From the NCBI GenBank assembly GCA_951802425.1, contig OX637794.1, forward strand, positions 1,860,001 to 1,924,000: a stretch of 64,000 bases of DNA, in the 5' to 3' direction. The notes under the pieces were generated by a model that saw nothing but the letters and a program-made list of their open reading frames with translations, searched no databases and was not told the origin of the DNA. This document shows, in pieces, positions 55,020 to 64,000 of the stretch. The first letter of the stretch is position 1. Each line of letters begins with the position of its first letter. A program made the translations under genes and the position numbers. Source of the stretch: Clavaria fumosa (lineage: Eukaryota > Basidiomycota > Agaricomycetes > Agaricales > Clavariaceae).

Positions 55020-57230
55020 CCAATCCGCATCTTTCACCATGTCTGGCCACCAATAACCCTTCACTAGTGCTGCTCTCAACTTCCGGGGCCCAGGGTGTCC
55101 AGCAGCAGGGAGGTCATGCTCAAACTCAAGGACAGCCTCACGAGCTCCTAGGGGGACCCAAGTGACTATCCCTTTTCGCCAGAGTCCAGCACGATCTCGC
55201 ATCCACTCATCATCAAGCTCCTCTGGCTTCTGTACGTGTACTGCGCTATTTTTCTGGAGCAGCGTCTCCATTTCCGATGTGAATGACACACAGACTTCCA
55301 TTTCTGGGAAAACCTGCACTGGTGCATCCTCCTCCACCATCTCTCCATAGTCCGGTCTCCGGGAGAGTGCATCTGCCTTTGTATTCGACTTGCCAGTGCA
55401 ATACTTTATCTCAAAGTCAAAGCACTGGAGCTCCCCAACCCAACGGACCTGTCTCGGTTTCAACTTCTGGGGCTTCCGGAAGTATTGGAGGTTTGCATGG
55501 TCCGTCCAGATCTCAATTGTCTCATCTGCTCCAATGAGGTACGCCCGCCACTCACGAAGTGCCCGAATCACAGCCAAGAACTCCTTGTCGTACACATTGT
55601 AGTTCTTCTCAGCTGCAGTAAGGGCCTTGGAGATATAGTCAACAACTCTCCATGTTCCATCTGTCTGCTGCTGCGAGAGCACTCCACCAGTCACCAGGTT
55701 ACTTGCATCCGTCTCTACCTTCCATCTCCCTTTGTCCTGAGGCAGAGCCAAGACCGGGGCTGATACGAGTGCCTGACGGAGATCTCGGAAGGCTGCTTCC
55801 TCCTCCTCCTCCCATTTCCAAGGAACATTCCCAGTCAGCCGGAAGAGTGGCTTGGCCCTGGCAGAAAGATTCAGGATGTGCCAGCGGAGGTAGTTCAACA
55901 TCCCATTGAACCTCTGGACATCCTTCACATTCCTAGGATGTGGCCAATCTCGGACTGCCACACCCTTTGCTGGGTCATGCTCTAGCCGGTTGTGAGAGAT
56001 CTTCATCCCCAGGAAGATGATCTCACTCTTCTCAAACTCGCATTTACTGAGTTTGAGACACAACCCATTCTCTCCAAACTTCCTCAAGACCCGATCCATC
56101 CAATACCAGTGTGTTGCCAAATCCTCTGCAAACACAATCACATCATCCACATAAGCCTGGACATGTCCTCCTGCAATCTCCTCCCTCAACACATGATTCA
56201 TGAAGTGCTGGAAGGTGGCAGGTGCATTCTGCAGTCCAAACCACATGACAGCTGGTTCGAAGAGTCCACGGGGTGTCAGGAAGGCACAGCGGTGCTGGTG
56301 CTCGGGCCAGACCTGCATAGATGGGAAACCTCCCTTCACATCAATCTTAGAGTAGATCGATGCTCCTTTAAGCACATCCACTGTGTCTCGGATGCGGGGG
56401 AGGGGGTACTTGTCCTTGATCAGGTGTGCATTCAGCCTCAAGTAGTCAATGATCGGCCGCAGCTTGTCCTTCTCATGTTTGAAGAAGAAGGGGCTGGCAT
56501 ATGGGGATTTTGAGGGGCGGATTCGTCCAGAAGCAAGCTGCTCATCCACCCAATGGTTCATCTCCACCATCTCCTGCCGTGTCAGTGAGTATAGCTTGGA
56601 GGAGAGGTGCTCAGGGTCCTTTTTGAACTCGATTTTAATATCGAAGTCCGGTCGGGAGCGGGGAAGCTCATCCCACTTCACTTCACTAAAAACCAAAGGG
56701 TAGCGGCTGGGCCAATCGGGGGTAGGGCCAGAGTTGGGAAAACAGGTGTCCGGAATACTCGCGGATGCGAGGGTACTCGTTTTCGGGGGTGCAGGGGCTC
56801 GAGGGGATGGGGAACACTGTGGGGGGCAGCGGGTAAGGCTCAGCTCTGCCTTCTTCCAGTCGATGTCAGGGTTGTGTTGCTTGAGCCAGTCATGCCCAAG
56901 GATGACCTTGTGGGATTGGATCTTTCCCAGCAGGAAATGGACCTGTTCACGATGGTCGCCCACCTTCACCAGCAGCTCAATTCCAAAGCGGATTTTACCC
57001 TCTCTGTTCTGTGACCCATCCACGTTGTACATCGTGATCAGGTTCAGCAAGGGAGATGGTTCCAGGCCCACTCTTTTCGCCCACTCCAAATCCATGAAAC
57101 AGTTGGTGCATCCTGAGTCGACAAGGGCCTTCGTCATAGCCCACTTGCCAGTGCTGAGGGCCTCCAAGTGCACCTGGATGGCTAGCTCTCATGGCACACG
57201 TTTCTCCACCTCTGGCTGCACCTTGGTTGG
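55020..57230 (-). pseudogene. Element D pol: protease, RT, RNase H, integrase zinc region
   Basis: A long open frame (about 57173 to the insertion). Protease: KALVDSGCTNCFMDLEW. RT: SGRIRPSKSPYASPFFFKHE, SIYSKIDVKGGFPSMQV (catalytic Asp), WFGLQNAPATFQHFMNHVL, VQAYVDDVIVFAED (catalytic DD). RNase H: WKVETDASNLVTGGVLSQQ and AEKNYNVYDKEFLAVIRALR. Integrase start: HDLPAAGHPGPRKLRAALVK and GYWWPDMVKDADWYA. All polymerase catalytic residues are kept, in contrast to element C. A TGA lies upstream near 57190. Confidence 0.88.
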
Positions 57231-58250
57231 GTGCTCTGCCAGTCTCACTTCCTCTCTCACCTCAGACCCAATTCAGGTATGTCTCTGCTGCAAGATAGTA
57301 TACTTTGGTATACTTGCTGCGGGCACAGGGACGGAATGGGGGCTGGAACGACTCTTCTCTCCAGCCAGAGTCCTCCTTTCTCTCTCAAGTGGCTCCAGTT
57401 TTGCTTGGAGCAACGCAATCTCTCTCTGGTAATCCTCTGTTGTTCGGGGGGTATCTGGCACTCCACAGGTTCGGGCTCTTGGGACTCGCAGACGCATGTC
57501 GGGCAGGGGGCAGAAACGGATGGCATGCCCAATCTGGTGGCATCGGAAACAACGTCTCTCATCAGCAGGGGCACATCCATGGCCCATGGCCACATTCAGA
57601 GGGCGTGAGAGGGCTGCAGCAGGTCGCGAAAAGGTCACGGTGGGTTGCACAGGTCACAGTGTCCATTCCATGACTATCGCATCAAATCACCTTTGCTGGG
57701 CATCCAGTCTTTCTGCCAGCACTTTCCATTCTCCATAAGTCTCTGGCATCGGGGAGACACCATAGATCCTCTCCACCAACCTCCTACTCAGGTTCAACTC
57801 CAGCCAATGGACCAGGATTCCTGAGTCCTTCTCTGCACTCAACTCCGCCTGTCAGAACAGCGTCTCGAATCTCGCAAAGAACTCTGGTGCCATTGTGGCA
57901 CCCTGTTTCAACCCTGCAATATCGGCAAGGGCAGTTGCACGGTTGTTTGGGTCATCGAACGCTCGCTTCATCTCCTTCACAAACTCTGCCCAGGTTCCGG
58001 CCTCGCCACTACCCAGGATCTCTTCCAACTTCATATTCGCCCATTCAGCAGCGAATCCATCTCCAGTAATTTTGCTCAAAGCAAAGAGGACCTTCACCAG
58101 GTCTGTAGCATAGGTAGTGGGGTTCGCCATAAACGAGAGGTGAAGTGATCAGAGGAACATACGGAAGTTCCTTTTCTGCCCATCAAAGGGGGCAACAGAT
58201 AGGTCAAGCCTCATAGGTTGGGCTACAGGCGGGGCGACATGGTCTGCCAT
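57231..58250 (-). pseudogene. Element D gag
   Basis: ATG at 58250 (MADHVAPPVAQPMRLDLSVA). Gag domain: FRMFL, TGDGFAAEWANMKLEEILG, TWAEFVKEMKRAFDDPNNRA, FFARFETLF. CCHC knuckle CFRCHQIGHAIRFC near 57550. In-frame TGA codons at 58151-58149 and after FETLF at about 57850, at positions suiting CGA, break the frame. The tail contains a short coiled coil, REIALLQAKLEPLERERRTL. Confidence 0.8.
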
Positions 58251-58683
58251 CACAGGCCCTGGATGCTGTAAATAAAGTTCTGGGCCTTGGGCACTCAGGA
58301 TTTCTTTGATCTCTTAACAGTCCTGTCCTCTTAGGCTGCTCTTCTGTGTACTTATGTACCTATAGAACTCTTATTCTATGAAACTTTTGTTAACATGGGG
58401 CCTGAATGGTGTCCCAGGTGGTCGCTCCACAACTCCTAATGAGTTGCCCGTGCGCCCTTCTGACAATGGTCACAGAGCAAGGGCCCTGTCCACTGGACCA
58501 GGAAACTACAGAAAGACTATGTAGGGGCCTTTCCTTGCCCTGTACACTACATGATTCACTGGTACGTAGCTGTAAAACAAGGTTCCGGGCTTGGGCACTC
58601 GGTATCACTTGGGAAGAGTCACAGTAGACTTCCTCTGGGTCTGGTCACATGTATCTACACACAGTAAAAATTTCGCGTGGTTC

Positions 58684-59106
58684 TGTTACACACCGCGGGC
58701 AGGGTAAAGGAGAAGAGGATGATAGGGGCTGAGCTGTGACAACGTGTCACAGTTTGAAATTAAGGGTCCAGGCTAGCCGGGTTAGGACACAGGGCTAGGG
58801 CAGACAGGCGGATCTTAGTATTATATCAGACTGGGTCTCACACAACTTAAGTGTAAGGTCATGATGACAATACTAAGATAAGGGGAAAAGAGTACAAAAA
58901 AGGAAAAGCGAAAGTACTTATAGCGAACGCTTCGGCACTTGCTGGCATTCCCACGCTCGGACCCTTGGATCACGTGATGTGCCCAGGCCCCAGGTCATGT
59001 GATCTTACATGATTACATAATCCGACCCAGCCACAGGTCATGTGACCTTCCAACAACCCTCCCCAGCTTCTCCATTTTGGGATGGCTTACATAAGCGATC
59101 CTAACA
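58684..59106 (-). repeat. 5' LTR of element D
   Basis: The right edge (GATCCTAACA at 59097-59106) is firm from its match with 51629-51817. The left edge (TGTTACACACC at 58684) is inferred from the TG...CA rule and inverted termini TGTTA/TAACA. A TATAAG box lies on the minus strand at 58922-58917. The leader 58251-58683 contains two related copies of CTTGGGCACTC at about 58286 and 58590. Confidence 0.6.
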
Positions 59107-59804
59107 GGTATACGATGCTTGTGATGCATCAGTGTGAGCTAGAAATAAGTTGAGCGAGAGACGGAAATCAGGATCTTCAAGGGTTTCAGCAGGTGCAGGG
59201 GTGGGATTGCGGAGTCGGTCAAGATCATCTGAGTCTAGGCCAGAGTTTTCAAGTGTGGCCGCCTTGAGCAGCCTAATAAATTCCAATGAAAGTTGGATGT
59301 CTTCAATGCGAGACGTGGGCCCAGCAATGTCTGCAGGAAGCTCCAGCATATCCCCAGATATGCCGTTTGAACCACTGGCTAAAGGAGCTTCAACACCTGG
59401 GTTTACTGGTTCATCATTCTGACGTAGTTCGAACTGATCTGGTGGTTCATATGGGGCAGGCTGATTGCATTGCAAGCAATGAACGAAGGCAGCAACAGAA
59501 AGCTAAGACACTGACACACCTCAAGATCATCAAAACCTCCTGCTGCGAAATCTCCCCCATCGCCATTCCCTCGCCTGCGCTTGTGCTGGCTGATGGAGGT
59601 GGGCCCTTCACCTGCGGTACTCGGTGGTGCTGCCGGTGTCTCATTTGTTGAGGAACCAGTGCGATGAGCTGCAGTTTGCGATGCAATGAACTGGTTGAAC
59701 CCTGCGGACAACTGAGGAGTGCGGTGCTTCGAATGGTCGCAATAGGTTCTTTGCGAGACCTCCTTTCCTCCTTTACAAAGGGTTGGACAGTTGCAGAATA
59801 CCAT
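59107..59804 (-). pseudogene. N-terminal part of a Plavaka (CACTA-like) transposase, cut by element D
   Basis: Minus strand from ATG 59804: FCNCPTLCKGGKEVSQRTYC and DHSKH, a C2H2-like N-terminal finger. An acidic linker follows, then a GT-AG intron (GTGTGT to CAATCAG), then YEPPDQFELRQ and the conserved DIQLSLEFIRLLKAATLENS, GLDSDDLDRLRNP, DPDFRLSLNLFLAHTDASQA, SYT. In Plavaka proteins this precedes a zinc motif and the DDE core. The reading is open until the D LTR at 59106, and the remainder is not found in this window. Confidence 0.65.
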
Positions 59805-59859
59805 CGAGTGAAATTGAAAGCACTCAGGTCAGTCAATTGCATGAGGATTTCAAGTTAGA

Positions 59860-60459
59860 ACAAGGTGCTTTGATTTATAATAGCAGATGTAGTGATTGAC
59901 ACAAGTATTCGATGGATCGTAGCTCTAGATGACGATTTCAGTCATTCCGACTCATTCGCAGTCAAGAAAGTTGTTGTTGCCCGATTTGGCACGAGCCTAG
60001 TTGACGGACTTTTGACTGGGCATCAACCCCAGAAAAGGGCCCATCATTGATTCATTGATTCATCTTTTTGAGTGCATATAGAGAAAACTTTTTCAGTTTC
60101 TTAGCCAAAAATCTGAAAATATTATGGAATGTAGTATACAATAAGACACATGATATATCTCAAAATTGCATTGATATCTGTTTGCATTCACTCACAATTT
60201 AGCAAACAATGTGTAAAAATGAAAAATTGTTGCAAAAAATTCTCAGACTTCAATTTAATTGTAAAAATCTTGAAAATATTCATGAAGGTAACCTATCCTG
60301 ATAGCATTTTTCAAAATACCGGGTTTTCATTAAATTCCACTAGTTCTTCCAGCAATAATATTTTAGTTCAATAAAGACAGACAATCATTTTTCCATTCAT
60401 CTTTTCTTTTCTTTCATGCTGTGCAGTGTGGCAAAGTCCTGCCTTTTTGGGATACAAAT
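59860..60459. other. AT-rich stretch without a recognised gene
   Basis: Probable promoter and terminal region of the Plavaka element. Frames are short. The sequence is markedly AT-richer than the retroelements to the left. Confidence 0.4.
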
Positions 60460-61615
60460 GTTTCACTCATATCTCAACAGCCACTGGATGGAATCCCATG
60501 AAATTTGGACAGCACATAGACAATCATCAGATTGTTTTATGCTAATATTTTTGTGATTTTATCAAATGTACTGTGGGTGTGAGGGCAGTTGAAATTTCAG
60601 GGCACCCAATCTGCATTTTAATTTTTAAACTCAGAGAGTGCTGAATGTCATAGCTCCACAACCACTAAATAGAATTATGTGAAACCTTGTAGGTAGATAG
60701 GGACCTATGAGTAGGCCCTACAGTAATATTTTCAGGATTTTATCATGTGAATTACAGGTGTGGGAGAAAATCCGCGTCGTGCCAATTTTAAACTCCGACA
60801 TTCTGGAAAGTCGCACTCAGGCACTTCTATGTCTATATCTCTGCAACCAGCTGATGGATTCTCACTAAAGTTTGAAAGTAGGTTGATATGTATGGGTAGT
60901 ATATACATGAATATTTACAGGAATTTAGCTCATTTACTGGAGGTGCAAGAAAACAAAATGTTGTGTTACACTCAAAATTTCTTTTGTGGCAGCATTGAGA
61001 GTGAAGTTTTTAATTCAGAGTTAGCAGGCATATTACACATGATTTTGAAGCAGATTTTTTGTTAATTCCAACATCACAAACTGCTTGTAATTTCATGCAG
61101 AAATAAGTGAGACACAGTAGTTTTAACACTTTTGTACCATGAAATCATGGTATTTTTTACCTCAAAGATACCAGACATATTATACATCATTTTAAAGCGC
61201 CTTTCACGCCGAATTGAATGCCACAAACCGTGTGTGATTTGATGAAGAAATGAATGAGTTATGGCTAAAACAAAAAATCTGACCTCAATGTAGCTGTGCT
61301 ACGCTTTTTGGTGACTGCCAATCCAAGGTATTTTTTTATCTCAGAGTTAGGATGCATATTATACATCATTCTAAAGAAAATTTGATGTTAAATCCAACAT
61401 CACAAACTACTTGTGATTTCATGAAGAAATGGGTGAGATATAGTAGTTTTAAGATTTCCGTACCATGAAATCATGATATTTTTTCTCTCATAGATACCAG
61501 ACATATTATACATCATTCTAAAGCGTTTTTTACCGCGAATTGAATGCAACAAACTGCGTGCAATTTGATCAAGAAATGAATGAGTTATGGCCAACACAAA
61601 AAAATAGTGACCTGA
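60460..61615. repeat. Diverged tandem repeat array, about 160- and 325-bp periods
   Basis: Segments 61017-61282 and 61345-61612 are about 325 bases apart and clearly related, with ACCATGAAATCATG, CCAGACATATTATACATCAT and GAAATGAATGAGTTATGG in common. Each half again contains two related parts with TATTATACATCATT. More diverged units at 60480, 60650 and 60830 share CA(A/G)CCA(C/G)(C/T)-type words before TGG or GATT. Subterminal arrays like this occur in CACTA-type elements, but no termini were identified. Confidence 0.65.
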
Positions 61616-61665
61616 AAGCGGCTGTGCTCCACTCTGCCTTTCTCATCTTTTGATCTTCAACCACC

Positions 61666-63030
61666 ATGCTGCCTCTGACTATCTTGTCTCTCCTGCTACT
61701 GTCAACATCTCCTCTTGTTTCAACACTACCCAAGACTGCTCCTATACAGGTTTTGACCCTCTTCTATCCATTACACCTGCTAACTGATCTGTGTCAGCCT
61801 TGGATCTGTGGGCCTGATAATGGTGCTCTGTACACTCTTGGGATGGGTTTAGCTGGTGTGAAGACATCTGTTGAGAGTATGAGAGACTCTTGGGTCCTGG
61901 TTCAAGGTATGTATTTGTGTCATTCCCTTCCATTCCCTCTTTTTGTCTTTGCAATTGGGTGCTTTTTTTGGCCTTTTTGAGCAGAAAACACTTGTTCTCT
62001 TGGCCCAAACACATCTGTTGAGGGTTTGGGAGAGTCATGGGTCCTTGTTGAAGGCATGTATTTATGTCATTCTCTTTTATTTCCTCTTTTTGACCACTTT
62101 TTGTCTTTGTAATTGGGCGCTTTTTTGGCCTTTTTGAGCAGGAGACACTTGTTCTCTTGGCTCAAACACATCTGTTGAGGGTTTGAGAGACTCCTGGGCT
62201 CAGGCTGAAGGTGTGTCCATTGTGTTATCTCCCTCTGTCTCACATTTCTGACACCTAATATTCTGGCAGAAGCTTATTCTCCTTTTGATGTGAGGACAAA
62301 AGTTATGGGTTCTGAAGGACAAAAAGGTGCAGTTTCTACATTAGTTTCAGATCATGATTTCACTCTGTTTTGTTTAGATTGTTTTTGGAATGCATGCTAT
62401 CATCTGATTGATGCATTCCATAGGGTGTGTTATAATTTTCCTGCTGCTGCACCCCAGGAATATTTGGCATGTTATCCATCTCCCAGTTCTGTGCCCTGGG
62501 ATTATTTGGTGTGTTATATTTCTCCCAGTTCTGCGCCCTGGGTGGTGTGTTATAATTTGCCCAGTTCTGTACCCTGGGTGGCATGTTATAATTCTCCCAG
62601 TACTGCACCCTGGGATGATTTGGCATATTATATTTCACCCAGTTCTGTGCCATGGGTTGATTTGGCATGTTATACCTCTCCCAGATCTGTGCCATGGGAT
62701 TTTTTGGCATATGACATTGTGCCCCACCATTATATGGTGTCTTATTATTTTCCTGCTGTGACACAGGATTATATGATGTCTTATTACTTTCCTGGTGCTG
62801 AGCCACAGGATTGTATGATGTCTTATTACTTTCCCAGTGCTATGCCACAGGGTTGGATGTCTCATGCACACAGTCCTGCTTATGAGGACAGCAAACCAAG
62901 AAAAATGCTATATAGCCACAGTGGTCTAGGAGGCTCAGTCAAATTTGACTTTTTTTTGGTATTGTCATGTCTCCAGAAAGTGTCAGTTGCTCAGACTGCT
63001 GTTGCAAAGAAGTCTGTTCAGGAAATATGA
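61666..63030 (+). CDS. Possible secreted-protein gene with duplicated small exons
   Basis: ATG 61666 in the good context CCACCATGC opens MLPLTILSLLLLSTSPLVST, a typical signal peptide. A possible intron follows, then PWICGPDNGALYTLGMGLAG and TSVESMRDSWVLVQ. Two small exon-like units with CAG acceptors then repeat the theme: NTCSLGPNTSVEGLGESWVL (about 61984) and DTCSLGSNTSVEGLRDSWAQ (about 62147). The frame from 62290 passes through a repetitive region (62440-62870) to a stop near 63030. The plus frame there is Ser, Pro, Trp and Tyr rich. The minus strand is also open over 62806-62360 with an Asn/Gln/Pro repeat, so the coding strand there is uncertain. No family recognised. Confidence 0.35.
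62440..62870. repeat. Imperfect tandem repeats of about 30-45 bp
   Basis: About eleven units built on CCCAGTTCTGTGCCCTGGG and GATTTGGCATGTTATA. On the minus strand they translate as variants of PRAQNWEKYNMPN; on the plus strand as SPSSVPWDYLVCYI. Later units switch to TATTACTTTCC. Confidence 0.75.
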
Positions 63031-63928
63031 TTTTCTCTATCTTGTTCACAAACTGCTGATTGGATTCTACATAACACAAAAAAAGTCCTCTAAGCCTCCC
63101 TGTAAGCCATCCACACTGCAATTTTTACACTCTGGGTTGTCATTCTACAACAAGTATAACTTTTGTTACATTGGTGGAGGATTGTCTGATTTCACCTACA
63201 GTTGGGGACAAACAAACACAGTAAACTTTACAACCTAATTTTTCTGATGGCCACAAAGTTGCAGCACACATGAAACATAGTCGCAAAGGGCTTTAGGAAT
63301 ATTTTGATTAAATCTGTACAAGCCGATTTTGTTCAAAAGCAATTTTCAAACTTTTGGCCTCAAAAATTGGCCAACCCACAAAAAAAAAGCGTAAAAATAA
63401 AGGAAAATGTGGAAAATATGCAGAATTTGATTCTGAGCTCGATCGTGGCCCCTAAGCTTTTTGGCCACTCGAAACTATTGTGAAAAAAAAAGAAAAAAAC
63501 AACCATACCCCCATGGCCCGCGGTCGACCATGAAAGCGCATCTGAAATACTACCGGGCTTCAGAAAGGGCGCCAACACCTTTTGGTTCCAGCATCAAACT
63601 CAGAGAACAGCACCCCCATATCTCGGTCACCCAGCCCAGACAAGAGTGATGTAGAACCGGTTATGGATCAGGATGGTCTGAGGTTGAACCCTGAGACAAC
63701 TGGGGCATCAGATTCAGAAGGCGGCGAAAAACTGGCCCCATGGGAGGACCTGGACGACGAGGAGGCATTTGAAACCATCCTCGATATCCATACCAGGTGT
63801 GGTGATGACAAAGAATGGGTCCCTGATTCAGAATATCAAAAGCGCAAGAAAAGAGTAACAGAACGACGTGCATGATTTTGCCCATGATCCGTCTGTCTTA
63901 GATATCTGAACATGACCTATAGCACACC
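63031..63928. other. No confident gene; acidic open frame near the right edge
   Basis: Plus-strand frame 63582-63875 reads SRSPSPDKSDVEPVMDQDGL and APWEDLDDEEAFETILDIHT, ending at a stop, with no good ATG before 63662. It may be part of an LTR-element 5' region or an isolated exon. No known family. Confidence 0.3.
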
Positions 63929-63997
63929 CCACACAATATAAACGAGGCCCAGATGTCGGGAGCAAGTCAGCGCGAACACAAAGGTGGTATCAGAAGC
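63929..63997 (+). promoter_or_regulatory. Possible LTR end with TATA box and tRNA primer-binding site
   Basis: CACACAATATAAACG at 63931-63945 resembles a TATA box. AACACA at 63975-63980 could end an LTR. TGGTATCAGAAGC at 63985-63997 resembles the initiator-Met tRNA primer site of many LTR retrotransposons (TGGTATCAGAGC). The window ends 3 bases later, so no gag can confirm it. Confidence 0.4.
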
Positions 63998-64000
63998 TAT

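Larger units (their letters stand above)
51629..59106 (-). mobile_element. Ty3 chromovirus element D
   Basis: Minus-strand order: LTR (58684-59106), leader, gag (58250-57231), protease/RT/RNase H/integrase, a 2.0-kb insertion at 53011-55014, integrase core, chromodomain, PPT, and a truncated 3' LTR (51629-51817) that abuts element C. Several CGA-to-TGA type stops are present in gag and pol. It interrupts the Plavaka gene at 59106. Confidence 0.85.

Noticed and set aside
1..64000. tRNA, rRNA, CRISPR or bacterial operon features
   Set aside because: None recognised; the gene structure is eukaryotic with introns throughout.

Overview
The window looks like nuclear DNA of a basidiomycete fungus, most likely an Agaricomycete. 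The grounds are GT-AG introns of mostly about 45-55 bases, a KDZ-type DNA transposase with its CxC2 cysteine cluster, a TET/JBP dioxygenase and a ULP1-like protease beside it, the N-terminus of a Plavaka (CACTA-like) transposase, and several chromodomain Ty3 retrotransposons. I see no clear housekeeping gene, rRNA, tRNA or CRISPR array. The window is mostly mobile DNA nested inside mobile DNA.

Layout. 1-3.7 kb holds the decayed tail of one chromodomain Ty3 element, cut by a truncated copy of a second family (C'). 4.4-15.0 kb is a DNA-transposon neighbourhood: a conserved unknown spliced gene on the minus strand, a ULP1 peptidase, a KDZ transposase broken by in-frame stops, and an uninterrupted four-exon TET/JBP gene that converges on it. 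15.4-16.4 kb holds two 5'-truncated LINE tails. 16.4-18.0 kb (minus strand) encodes a protein that starts with a near copy of the histone H3 tail and continues into a PHD-like zinc finger. 18-19.7 kb has no recognised gene but contains short tandem repeats.

19.7-51.6 kb is one Ty3 chromovirus, C, on the minus strand. It was split just before its RNase H domain by element A (25.3-46.4 kb, minus strand). A was split inside its integrase by element B (30.6-40.5 kb, plus strand), a younger member of the same family with two 918-bp LTRs that look identical. A also carries a 1.26-kb hAT-like non-autonomous element. 51.6-59.1 kb is a fourth Ty3 element, D (minus strand), whose integrase is split by a 2.0-kb solo-LTR-like insertion with a perfect 5-bp target duplication. 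D itself interrupts the Plavaka gene. 59.9-64.0 kb is AT-rich repeats, a doubtful secreted-protein gene, and what may be the start of another LTR element at the edge.

How the pieces work together. Both Ty3 families (C, and A/B) carry a spliced accessory gene between integrase and 3' LTR, transcribed towards pol. In each it has a Zn2Cys6-like cluster with identical spacing, C-x2-C-x6-C-x7-C-x2-C-x6-C. In B it reads as an intact 445-residue, five-exon protein. C, D and the older copies show CGA-to-TGA stops and, in C, loss of four catalytic aspartates, all fitting CpG deamination. This suggests cytosine methylation acts on these elements in a genome that also carries a TET/JBP gene inside a transposon neighbourhood. 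The strongest candidates for something new are the H3-tail/PHD gene and the antisense Zn2Cys6 genes of the Ty3 elements.
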